Assembly: GCA_051009475.1 (NCBI GenBank)
Contig: JBPCWO010000083.1
Span: 1 to 9,027, forward strand
DNA: 9,027 nucleotides
Reading direction: 5' to 3'
DNA from: CAXMNX01 sp051009475
Lineage (GTDB): Bacteria; Pseudomonadota; Alphaproteobacteria; Rhodobacterales; Rhodobacteraceae
Shown here: positions 1 to 6,677 of the stretch, in pieces
Layout of the letters: every line of letters begins with the position of its first letter
How positions within the stretch are numbered: the stretch's first letter is position 1
Program-made: the position numbers and the translations under genes
The notes under the pieces: generated by a model
What the model saw: the letters and a program-made list of their open reading frames with translations, nothing else
Database searches by the model: none
What the model was told of the DNA's origin: nothing

Positions 1-120
1 ATAGGCGGTCTTGGGGGCCGGTGATCTGATGCACGCGAGTCGTCGGCCCGCGCGGTAGTTACGATCCAGCCTTCTACCTGCTGATAATTTCGGGAGGGTG
101 AAGGCGGCGCTCTGCCCGTC
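1..120 (+). ncRNA. Candidate structured RNA, possibly the 3' part of 6S RNA (cut by window edge)
   Basis: This stretch holds no gene with a start codon but has strong RNA-like folding. Bases 15-25 pair with 39-49 in eleven consecutive pairs (GGGCCG with CGGCCC, then G-U, U-G, G-C, A-U, U-G). The wobble pairs form only in the plus-strand transcript, which points to a plus-strand RNA. A second hairpin pairs 69-74 and 76-78 with 97-105 (GCCTTC-ACC with GGT-GAAGGC, one bulged T at 75). It competes with an alternative hairpin, GGTAG at 54-58 with CTACC at 74-78. 6S RNA commonly lies beside the 5-formyl-THF cyclo-ligase gene in proteobacteria, and GGCGGC followed by a CTC/TCT-rich stretch near 103-113 resembles the 3' closing-stem region of 6S. 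The identity is inference: the 5' half lies outside the window, and here the cyclo-ligase gene converges on the RNA instead of following it. The ends are approximate. Confidence 0.38.
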
Positions 121-168
121 TGCACAACGCGCAACGGCGCGCGGCGACGTGATTGAACAATGGGTTTT

Positions 169-723
169 TCAAATATGGTGGCGGCCGGTTTCGGTAACAA
201 TGATATCCAGCGGCTGGTCGGTCGGTTCGAGCGGCAGAGAAGTCGCGCGCTGAATATCGTACGCAAAACCAATCGCCGTAACGGCGCCGCGGCTTCGCAA
301 AACTTCCAGTGTCCGGTCATAAAATCCACCGCCATAACCAAGCCGATAGCCGTCGTCCGTAAATGCCGCCATCGGGACGATGAGTATGTCCGGGACCATT
401 TCTTCGGTGGCTGTCGGAATCTCAGCGCCGAATTCCCTCACTTCCATGTCCGCGCCCGGCACCCAGCGCCGAAACGTCAACGGCAGACCAGTGCCGCCAA
501 CGACCGGAAGACCAATCACATGGCTTTTTGCGAGGGCGTTGATTGCGGGTCGCGGGTCAATTTCGGTCCGGATCGGCCAATAAGCGGACACCATCTTGCC
601 CAGTGCGGCGCGAACCGCGGCTTCGAGGTGCCGATTTGCCGCCTCGGCAAGCACGGGATCCGCCGATTTACGCCGCGCATAGGCTTCTTTGCGTGCCACA
701 GCCTTTTTTTCGGCGATGCTCAC
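169..723 (-). CDS. 5-formyltetrahydrofolate cyclo-ligase (5,10-methenyl-THF synthetase)
   Basis: This cytosolic enzyme converts 5-formyl-THF to 5,10-methenyl-THF using Mg-ATP, returning the stored folate to one-carbon metabolism. At 184 residues it is full length for the family (about 180-200). The basic N-terminus (KK, RKEAYARRK) fits the family's substrate and ATP region. Residues 45-54 hold the AYWPIRTEID segment, and the family signature GYRLGYGGGFYDRTL is intact at 125-139. A C-terminal PLEPTDQPLDIIVTE block (164-178) is also typical. The start is GTG at 723-721, overlapping the mgtE TGA (722-720) as GTGA. No good Shine-Dalgarno lies upstream, so translation is probably coupled to mgtE. 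The TGA at 171-169 is followed by 56 open codons to the window edge with no start codon, which I do not regard as coding. Function is secure at family level. Confidence 0.95.
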   Translation of the reverse strand: MSIAEKKAVARKEAYARRKSADPVLAEAANRHLEAAVRAALGKMVSAYWPIRTEIDPRPAINALAKSHVIGLPVVGGTGLPLTFRRWVPGADMEVREFGAEIPTATEEMVPDILIVPMAAFTDDGYRLGYGGGFYDRTLEVLRSRGAVTAIGFAYDIQRATSLPLEPTDQPLDIIVTETGRHHI

Positions 724-2111
724 AAAAGCACCAGCGTAGCAAGGCCAAGAAAGGCAAAAAAGCCCACGACATCAGTCACCGTAGTGACAAAGGTGCCCGA
801 CGCCAAGGCAGGATCTACACCAGATTTTTCCAGCGCAAGTGGAACGAGAACACCGGAAAGTCCTGCAACCAAGTGGTTCACCAACATCGCGACTGCAATC
901 ACCACCCCAATCATTGGAGAGCCAAACCAAAGCAACCCGACAGCGCCCATGACAACTGCGAAGAGTGTTCCGTTCAAAAGACCCGCCAGTGCTTCGCGCC
1001 GAATAACCCGCAGCGCATTCGAACCGGTCAGGTCGCGCGTTGCAAGCGCCCGAACCGCAACTGTCATCGATTGCGTTCCCGCGTTACCGCCCATCGATGC
1101 GACAATCGGCATTAGCACGGCAATCGCCACAACCGCCGTCAAAACGTCTTCGAAAAATGAGATGACGACAGAGGCGAATATCGCCGTTGTCAGATTCACC
1201 GCCAACCAGGGAAACCGGCGCCGAACGATTTCGAGCGTCGAATTCGAAAGGCTTTCGTCACCGACACCGCCGAGGCGCAGAACGTCTTCTTCATGTTCTT
1301 CGTCGAGAACTACCATAGCGTCGTCGATTGTAATGACGCCAACCAAACGGCCATCGGGGTCGACTACCGGGGCTGATATCAGATGATACTGGTTGAACGC
1401 ATAGGCGACGTCGCCCTCGTCTTCGTCCACTGTGAACGTGCGAAAGCTTTCTTCGGTTATGGCGGAAAGCTGAGTATCACGCTTGGATGACATCAGCCGC
1501 CCAAGGGTTACATAGGCCACCGGTTGATGGCGCGGGTCGACCATAACGACGTGATAGAATTGCTCGGGCAGACCGCCGTGTTCTCGCAAGTGATCGATGG
1601 CATTGCCAACTGTCCAGTGTTCCGGCGCAATGACAACTTCGCGCTGCATAAGTCGGCCGGCGGAGTATTCAGGATAGCTCAGCGCTTGTTCGACAGCGGC
1701 GCGGTCGCCGACATCCAGCGCGTCTAGGATGGCCCCTTGTTGCGGTTCGCCGAGGTCTTCTAGGATGTCCACGACATCGTCGGATTCCAGCTCGCGAACC
1801 GCCCCGGCCAAAACGTCCGGCTCCAGCGTTTCGACAACCTCGTCTCGGATGTCTTCGTCGATCTCCGACAGAATTTCGCCGTCGATATAATCTCCGGCCA
1901 ATTGCAAAATGGCGATCCGATCGTCCGAATCGACCTGTTCCAGAAGGTCCGCAATGTCGGCTGGATGAAGCGGCTCCAGAATCGCGGTCAGCCGGGCGCG
2001 ATCGCCCGCATCTGAAGCATTGATGGCCGCGACGACGTCCCGGTTGCGAAGCGCATAGTCGTCTTCGGTCTCGTCCTCTTCGGCTATCTTTGTATCGATC
2101 TGATCAGCCAT
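720..2111 (-). CDS. mgtE: Magnesium transporter MgtE
   Basis: This is an inner-membrane Mg2+ channel/transporter of the MgtE/SLC41 type, 463 residues, which is normal length. An acidic tail (about 5-20) precedes the helical MgtE N domain (about 25-155), rich in LHPADIADLL and ILDAL-type repeats. Two CBS domains follow (about 155-215 and 220-275), the second containing SAPVVDPDGRLVGVITIDD. The C-terminal membrane part (about 300-463) has five predicted helices. It carries the pore signature PIVASMGGNAGTQ (335-347) and TTVTDVVGFFAF (443-454), whose Asp447 matches the pore metal ligand known in Thermus MgtE. In that family the N and CBS domains sense cytosolic Mg2+ and close the pore. The start ATG has GAGGGGG about 11 bases upstream. 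It is the first gene of a two-gene unit with the cyclo-ligase and is divergent from guanine deaminase. Confidence 0.96.
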   Translation of the reverse strand: MADQIDTKIAEEDETEDDYALRNRDVVAAINASDAGDRARLTAILEPLHPADIADLLEQVDSDDRIAILQLAGDYIDGEILSEIDEDIRDEVVETLEPDVLAGAVRELESDDVVDILEDLGEPQQGAILDALDVGDRAAVEQALSYPEYSAGRLMQREVVIAPEHWTVGNAIDHLREHGGLPEQFYHVVMVDPRHQPVAYVTLGRLMSSKRDTQLSAITEESFRTFTVDEDEGDVAYAFNQYHLISAPVVDPDGRLVGVITIDDAMVVLDEEHEEDVLRLGGVGDESLSNSTLEIVRRRFPWLAVNLTTAIFASVVISFFEDVLTAVVAIAVLMPIVASMGGNAGTQSMTVAVRALATRDLTGSNALRVIRREALAGLLNGTLFAVVMGAVGLLWFGSPMIGVVIAVAMLVNHLVAGLSGVLVPLALEKSGVDPALASGTFVTTVTDVVGFFAFLGLATLVLL

Positions 2112-2215
2112 GGATTTCGTGACCCCCTCGAAAAATTTGAAGGACTATTAGGCGATGTCAGGCATGGACAACAGTGGCTTCGAGCATTTTAGGTGGGTGA
2201 CGGAGGAAGGCGCAC
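2112..2215. promoter_or_regulatory. Divergent intergenic region between mgtE and guanine deaminase
   Basis: These 104 bases separate two divergent starts and must hold both promoters unless those lie inside the genes. For mgtE, the minus strand shows TTGTCC (2171-2166) and TAATAG (2150-2145) 15 bases apart, a weak sigma70-like pair with a short spacer. For the plus strand only the strong ribosome-binding site GGAGGAAGG (2202-2210) stands out; I see no convincing -35/-10 pair. The region is too short for a known Mg2+ riboswitch, and no such leader is recognisable. Confidence 0.3.
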
Positions 2216-3505
2216 ATGACAGAGAAAACGCTTCTGATCGGTCAGACACTGCGATTTCAAAGCGACCCATTTCAGGATGGCCCAGATACCGCGATCCACG
2301 ACGCCCGTGGCGGAATCCTGATTGAGGCAGGACACATCGCCGACGTCGGCACAGCGGATGAACTGCGCCGCGCCAATCCAGACGCGGATGTAGTCGACCA
2401 TGGCGATGCGCTGATCTTTCCCGGCTTTATCGACGCCCATGCTCACTATCCACAGACCGCAATGATCGCGAGTTGGGGCAAGCGGTTAATCGACTGGCTA
2501 AACAGCTATACATTTCCAGAAGAGATGCGATTTGGCGATCCGGACTATGCAGCAGAGACAGCACGGCGTTATTTCGATTTAACCCTTTCCCACGGCACGA
2601 CGACTGTCGCGAGCTATTGCACAATCCATCCTGCCAGCGTTGACGCGTACTTCGGGGAAGCGGAAAAACGAGGCCTGTGCGCGATCGGCGGCAAAACCTG
2701 TATGGATCGCAACGCACCCGAAAGGCTTTGCGATACGGCGCAATCGGCATACGACGATAGCAAAGCACTGCTTGAAAGATGGCACGGCAAAGAACGGCTG
2801 ATCTATGCCGTCACGCCGCGGTTTTCGCCCACATCGACGCGAGAACAGCTACAAGCCTTGGGCGCGCTCTGGGCCGAGCATCCCGATTGCCCGATGCAGA
2901 CGCATCTTTCGGAACAAACCGATGAAGTTGCTTGGGTGAAAGAGCTTTTCCCCGAAGCACGCGATTACCTTGATACCTATGAAGTCGCTGGCCTTGTCGG
3001 CCCCGGCGCACTTTTCGGCCACGCGATTTATCTGACCGACCGCGAGAAGGCACAGATTTCCGACAGTGGGTCCGCATTGGTGCATTGCCCGACGTCGAAC
3101 ACGTTTATCGGTTCGGGGCTTTTTGATCTCGATGGTCTAAAAAATGCCGGGCAATCAGTTGCCTTGGCCACCGATACAGGCGGTGGTTCGTCGTTCTCGA
3201 TGCTGAGAACTATCGCCGCCGCCTACGAAATTGCCCAACTTCGGGGCCGGGCGCTCCATCCTGCAGAACTGATGTGGCTCGCTACAGAAGGTTCCGCGCA
3301 AGCCTTACGGATTGCCGATCGCGTGGGTGCGCTTCGCCCCGGACTTGCGGCTGATCTTGTCGTAATTGATCTGGCGTCGACGCCGGCTATCGCACAGCGG
3401 GCCGCAAGGGCCGACACCATCTGGGAGGCGGTTTTTCCCACGATCATGATGGGTGATGACCGGGCGATCAAAGAAGTGTTGATCATGGGCAAGCCGGTCG
3501 CATAA
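2216..3505 (+). CDS. guaD: Guanine deaminase
   Basis: A cytosolic amidohydrolase-superfamily enzyme that hydrolyses guanine to xanthine and ammonia, feeding purine salvage or degradation. It has 429 residues, close to the usual length of about 430-440. The metal-binding HxH is His75/His77 in PGFIDAHAHYPQ. The guanine-deaminase-specific block YAVTPRFSPTST (197-208) includes Arg202. His230 and Glu233 lie in MQTHLSEQ, His269 in LFGHAIYL, and the metal Asp320 in ATDTGGGSSFSML. All expected catalytic positions are present. The start ATG is supported by GGAGGAAGG five bases upstream. A LysE-family exporter begins 8 bases after the TAA, so the two are probably cotranscribed. An 8-oxoguanine-deaminase-like paralogue of the same superfamily lies just beyond the exporter on the other strand, which suggests a local theme of guanine-type base deamination. 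Confidence 0.95.
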   Translation: MTEKTLLIGQTLRFQSDPFQDGPDTAIHDARGGILIEAGHIADVGTADELRRANPDADVVDHGDALIFPGFIDAHAHYPQTAMIASWGKRLIDWLNSYTFPEEMRFGDPDYAAETARRYFDLTLSHGTTTVASYCTIHPASVDAYFGEAEKRGLCAIGGKTCMDRNAPERLCDTAQSAYDDSKALLERWHGKERLIYAVTPRFSPTSTREQLQALGALWAEHPDCPMQTHLSEQTDEVAWVKELFPEARDYLDTYEVAGLVGPGALFGHAIYLTDREKAQISDSGSALVHCPTSNTFIGSGLFDLDGLKNAGQSVALATDTGGGSSFSMLRTIAAAYEIAQLRGRALHPAELMWLATEGSAQALRIADRVGALRPGLAADLVVIDLASTPAIAQRAARADTIWEAVFPTIMMGDDRAIKEVLIMGKPVA

Positions 3506-3513
3506 GTGCCCTG

Positions 3514-4104
3514 ATGCTGACATTTGCGCTTGCGGTCCTTTTTCTGATCATCACACCGGGACCCGGTGTCTTGTCGCTGGCCGGCGTCGGCGCCGCGTTT
3601 GGTTTTCGAAACGGCAGTCGTTATCTTGTGGGGTTGTTCGTGGGAACGAACATGGTGTGCATCGCCGTGATCTCAGGACTTGCTGCGGCGATGCTTGCGG
3701 ATGGCCGGGTCCGAACGCTGTTTTACGTCATTTCCGTTGCCTATCTGGGGTATCTCGCATTTCGTATAGCCTTTGCGGGGTCCAAGCTTGCGTTTATCGA
3801 GCGGACGGCACCGCCTGGGATCAAAGGCGGCGTCCTTTTGCAGGCGGTTAATCCAAAGGCCTATGCGGTCAACACCGCACTTTTCACCGGGTTTGCATTT
3901 CTGCCTACAGCACCGACTGTCGAAATCATCACGAAACTGGTGATCCTGAATGTGATCTGGACGGCCATCCACTTTCTTTGGCTCTGGGCGGGGATAACAC
4001 TTCGGCGGCTGGATCTTCCTGAACGCCAGCAGCGGCTGATCAATTTCGCAATGGCGGGATCGATGCTGCTGGTGGTCGCGCTCGCCGCGCTGGCGCCGCC
4101 TTAG
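3514..4104 (+). CDS. LysE/RhtB-family exporter
   Basis: An inner-membrane protein of 196 residues from the LysE/RhtB translocator family, whose characterised members export amino acids such as lysine, homoserine or threonine. The N-terminal helix ends in the family motif ITPGPGVL (13-20). NPKAY (113-117) is the second conserved family motif. Hydrophobic segments lie at about 1-25, 38-62, 68-90, 115-135, 140-163 and 176-196, fitting a six-helix protein. The start ATG lies 8 bases after the guanine deaminase stop with no clear Shine-Dalgarno, suggesting translational coupling. The substrate cannot be read from sequence. Cotranscription with guanine deaminase raises the possibility that it exports a purine-related compound or a nitrogen-overflow product, but this is inference. 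The TAG stop abuts the stop of the convergent deaminase gene. Confidence 0.9.
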   Translation: MLTFALAVLFLIITPGPGVLSLAGVGAAFGFRNGSRYLVGLFVGTNMVCIAVISGLAAAMLADGRVRTLFYVISVAYLGYLAFRIAFAGSKLAFIERTAPPGIKGGVLLQAVNPKAYAVNTALFTGFAFLPTAPTVEIITKLVILNVIWTAIHFLWLWAGITLRRLDLPERQQRLINFAMAGSMLLVVALAALAPP

Positions 4105-5442
4105 TTAGCCAGCCAAGCGTTCGACAGCGCAGCGGCCGGCGGCCAATTCGACATTTAGATCGATGGTCGTCATTCGGCCATCTGCGACAATGCGACGCCC
4201 TTCGACAAAAAGATCGCGAACGCGTTGCGGCCCGGCAATGACCAGAGCCGCCGGATCCCAGCTGCCGGCGCTGTCGATGCCCGAGACATCCCAGATCGCA
4301 AGGTCGGCGCGATATCCTGGTGCAATCTGGCCAATATCTTCGCGGCCCAAAACCTGAGCACCGCCGCGCGTTGCAATTTCCAGCGTCTCGCGCGCGGACA
4401 TGGCGTCGGCACCGTTTGCCACACGTTGCAGTAGCATTGCTTGGCGCGCCTCGCCGATCATGTTCGCCATATCGTTGGACGCCGATCCATCGACGCCAAG
4501 GCCAACGCGAACGCCTTTGTCCCGCATCTGGCGCACAGGTGCGATGCCCGATCCAAGACGGCAGTTCGAGCACGGACAATGCGCGACGCCTGTTCCTGTT
4601 TTTGCAAATAAATCAATTTCTTGACGATCGAGTTTCACGCAATGAGCGTGCCAGACATCATCGCCTGTCCAGCCGAGTTCCTCGGCATATTGGCCCGGAC
4701 GGCAGCCAAACATTTCAAGCGAATAGGCTATATCCTCGTCGTTCTCGGCGAGGTGCGTGTGCAGCCGGACACCAGTTTCGCGTGCGAGAATGGCCGCATC
4801 GCGCATCAACTCGCGGCTAACCGAGAAGGGCGAGCAAGGTGCAATTCCGACACGAACCATCGCGCCCGGCGCGGGGTCGTGAAAGGCGTCGATCACGCGT
4901 TGGCAGTCGGCAAGGATCGCGGCCTCGTCTTCGACAAGCGAATCGGGCGGCAAGCCGCCTGCACTTTCTCCGATCGACATCGACCCGCGGGTCGGATGAA
5001 AGCGCATCCCGACGGCCGCCGCCGCTTCGATCGTATCATCAAGCCGCGCGCCGTTTGGAAACAAATAGAGGTGATCCGAACTGGTGGCACAGCCGGACAG
5101 TGCAAGCTCTGACAGCCCCAGTGCTGCCGAAATGCGCATATCGTCCGGACCCATCCGTGACCAGATCGGATAAAGCGTCTGCAACCAGCCAAATAGAAGC
5201 GCGTCTTGCCCATCGGGCACAGCACGCGTCAGCGTTTGGTAAAGGTGATGATGGGTGTTCACCAGACCGGGGGTCACGACACATCCACTGAGATCGAGCG
5301 TATCGGCACCTTGGCTATCAAGCGACGGGCCGACTGCTTCGATCACGCCCTCTTCGATGAGGATGTCGGCGTCCTTTAGCTCGGAATGGGAAGTGTCCAT
5401 TGTCAGGATAGTTTGTGCGTTTTTGAGTAGGAAACGAGTCAT
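4105..5442 (-). CDS. 8-oxoguanine deaminase (amidohydrolase, ATZ/TRZ-like)
   Basis: Predicted cytosolic metal-dependent deaminase of 445 residues. It belongs to the amidohydrolase branch that includes chlorohydrolases and the 8-oxoguanine deaminases, which turn 8-oxoguanine into urate plus ammonia. Metal ligands appear as His64/His66 in VNTHHHLYQTL, His230 with Glu233 in HTHLAEND, His267 in WHAHCV, and Asp318 in GLGVDGSASND. The cysteine-rich block HCPCSNCRLGSGI (288-300) and the SSDHLYLFPNG segment (121-131) favour 8-oxoguanine deaminase over S-adenosylhomocysteine or hydroxyatrazine deaminases. That choice is from remembered family features and would need a tree. Its ATG overlaps the TGA of the upstream HisN-like phosphatase gene as ATGA, so the two are one operon. 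Its TAA ends exactly where the convergent lysE gene ends. Confidence 0.87.
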   Translation of the reverse strand: MTRFLLKNAQTILTMDTSHSELKDADILIEEGVIEAVGPSLDSQGADTLDLSGCVVTPGLVNTHHHLYQTLTRAVPDGQDALLFGWLQTLYPIWSRMGPDDMRISAALGLSELALSGCATSSDHLYLFPNGARLDDTIEAAAAVGMRFHPTRGSMSIGESAGGLPPDSLVEDEAAILADCQRVIDAFHDPAPGAMVRVGIAPCSPFSVSRELMRDAAILARETGVRLHTHLAENDEDIAYSLEMFGCRPGQYAEELGWTGDDVWHAHCVKLDRQEIDLFAKTGTGVAHCPCSNCRLGSGIAPVRQMRDKGVRVGLGVDGSASNDMANMIGEARQAMLLQRVANGADAMSARETLEIATRGGAQVLGREDIGQIAPGYRADLAIWDVSGIDSAGSWDPAALVIAGPQRVRDLFVEGRRIVADGRMTTIDLNVELAAGRCAVERLAG

Positions 5443-6245
5443 TTTGCATCCGCCGAAAGTAGCGAGAGCGCCGCTTTGTGAAGTTCAGGCGTTGCGGCGG
5501 CCAGCGCCCGGCCGCCATCGTGCACAGCACCGCCTTCCCAGTTTGTGACGATGCCTCCGGCGGCCTCGATCACCGCGATCGGCGCTTGGATGTCGTAGCT
5601 GCTCAGCCCGGCTTCGATCACCAGATCTACCTGACCGGCCGCAAGAAGCGCATAGGCGTAGCAATCGAGCCCATATCGGGTCAGCCGGACATTGTCGGCA
5701 ACGCGTTTGAACGCGGCCCCTTCTTCGTCGATGCCGACTTCTGGAAAAGTCGAAAAAAGTGTTGCCTCGGAAAGCGTGGTCGTTTGGCGAACAGCAAGAT
5801 CACTCGTCCCCATTGGCCCCAGCAGTTCGGCCCGGCCAGGACCGCCATAGAAACGTTCACCGATGTACGGCTGATCCACGACACCAAGTATTGGACCGGA
5901 CGCGTCCGAAAGCGCGATCAAGACACCCCAGGTCGGCGTGCCGGAGATGTATCCGCGTGTGCCGTCGATCGGATCAATCACCCACGTCAGGCCCGATGTT
6001 CCCGCGACCGGCGCCTCTTCTTCACCCAGGATACCGTCGTCGGGGCGGCGATCAGCCAGAATGCGGCGCATCGCGGCTTCGCTCGCGCGGTCGGCGATTG
6101 TTACCGGATCAAAGTCCGACCGTTTGCTTTCGGCGATCAGTCCGGCCACCCGAAAGTGTTTCAATGTCTCGATACGGGCCGCATCTGCCATTGCATCGAC
6201 CACAGACCAAAACTCGGAGTAGTCATTGAGTGCGCGATAGCTCAA
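5439..6245 (-). CDS. hisN: Inositol-monophosphatase-family phosphatase, HisN-type (histidinol-phosphatase-like)
   Basis: A Mg2+-dependent, Li+-sensitive-type phosphatase of the IMPase fold, 268 residues. The metal site is intact: Asp46 region FDPVTIADR, Glu75-77 in GEEE, and DPIDGT at 91-96 within WVIDPIDGTRGYISG. The distal Asp218 lies in SSYDIQAPIAVIEAAGG, followed by a GIVTNWEGG segment. The YDIQAP form and the NW.GG segment are those of HisN histidinol-phosphatases rather than SuhB/CysQ. The substrate is still uncertain, because these phosphatases are promiscuous and this gene sits in an ATGA-overlap operon with a purine deaminase, not a histidine operon. The start is probably TTG at 6245-6243, preceded by GGGGG about 9 bases away. 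An in-frame ATG at 6191 (residue 19) is possible but would shorten the first helix and has no good ribosome-binding site. The start lies in the T tract of a terminator-like hairpin. Confidence 0.85.
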   Translation of the reverse strand: MSYRALNDYSEFWSVVDAMADAARIETLKHFRVAGLIAESKRSDFDPVTIADRASEAAMRRILADRRPDDGILGEEEAPVAGTSGLTWVIDPIDGTRGYISGTPTWGVLIALSDASGPILGVVDQPYIGERFYGGPGRAELLGPMGTSDLAVRQTTTLSEATLFSTFPEVGIDEEGAAFKRVADNVRLTRYGLDCYAYALLAAGQVDLVIEAGLSSYDIQAPIAVIEAAGGIVTNWEGGAVHDGGRALAAATPELHKAALSLLSADAK

Positions 6246-6278
6246 ATAGAAAGACCCCCAAGTCCAATGACATGGGGG
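6246..6278 (-). terminator. Terminator-like hairpin after the XRE gene, abutting the hisN start
   Basis: On the minus strand CCCCCA (6278-6273) pairs perfectly with TGGGGG (6260-6255). An inner GTC/GAC stem and a four-base loop follow after one mismatch. The hairpin is followed by TCTTTCTATTT (6254-6244), a T-rich tract. This is the form of a Rho-independent terminator for the XRE gene, whose stop is 27 bases upstream. The last two T bases of the tract are the first two of the TTG proposed as the hisN start. Read-through or a promoter inside the XRE gene would be needed to express hisN. Confidence 0.65.
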
Positions 6279-6305
6279 CCGAGGTAGACAGACCCGAGTT
6301 CGGGG

Positions 6306-6677
6306 TCAAGTAACGTCGCTTAAAACTCTAGCAAGTTCAAAGAGACGACGCCTTTGCGTTTCGGGAATGGCGTAATATGACCGCACCAACTCGAGCGCTT
6401 CCTTGTCGGCAAGTATGTCGCCGGGAATCTGTCGCTCTGACGTTGCGCCCGACGTATCGGTTTCAATTCCATCAAAGAAAAAACTTACTGGAACTGTCAA
6501 TGTCTCGGCAATGTCCCAAAGACGCGAAGCCGAAACCCGATTCATGCCGGTTTCGTATTTCTGAATCTGCTGAAATTTTATGCCTACATGCTCAGCAAGC
6601 TGTTGTTGCGTCATTCCGACCATCCAACGACGATGACGGATGCGCTTTCCCACATGAACATCAACTGGGTGCTTCAT
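6306..6677 (-). CDS. XRE-family helix-turn-helix regulator (PraR/PhrR-like)
   Basis: A 123-residue cytoplasmic DNA-binding protein. Residues about 10-66 form an XRE/Cro-CI HTH domain: VGKRIRHRRWMVGMTQQQLAEHVG, then the recognition region IKFQQIQKYETGMNRVSASRLW, ending at VPVSFFFDG (62-70). The C-terminal part (about 87-122) is a short helical segment typical of the alphaproteobacterial PraR/PhrR group, whose studied rhizobial members act as repressors and autoregulators. The targets here are unknown. The start ATG is supported by AGGGAG about 7 bases upstream (6690-6685). The gene is divergent from the quinone oxidoreductase across an AT-rich region with a palindrome, so autoregulation and control of that neighbour are plausible. 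A terminator-like hairpin follows the stop. Confidence 0.9.
   Translation of the reverse strand: MKHPVDVHVGKRIRHRRWMVGMTQQQLAEHVGIKFQQIQKYETGMNRVSASRLWDIAETLTVPVSFFFDGIETDTSGATSERQIPGDILADKEALELVRSYYAIPETQRRRLFELARVLSDVT

Noticed and set aside
128..141. CGCGC-AACG-GCGCG hairpin as a terminator
   Set aside because: Neither strand has a T tract directly after the stem, so it does not qualify as an intrinsic terminator. It could still be part of the edge RNA.
1..168. 56 open codons in frame after the cyclo-ligase stop on the minus strand
   Set aside because: It has no ATG, GTG or TTG start and coincides with the folded RNA candidate. It would need read-through of the TGA, for which there is no sign.
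160..1386. 408-codon open frame on the plus strand opposite the cyclo-ligase and mgtE genes
   Set aside because: It lies antisense to two unmistakable genes, has a low-complexity Arg/Thr/Ser-rich product with no family features, and is explained by GC-biased codon use on the other strand.
5478..6287. 269-codon plus-strand open frame opposite the hisN-like gene
   Set aside because: It is antisense to a gene with intact catalytic motifs. The product shows no domain, and no ribosome-binding site was seen.
6291..6307. GACCC/GGGTC hairpin overlapping the XRE stop codon
   Set aside because: The stem is only five pairs with a seven-base loop and no T tract. The stronger hairpin just downstream is the better terminator.
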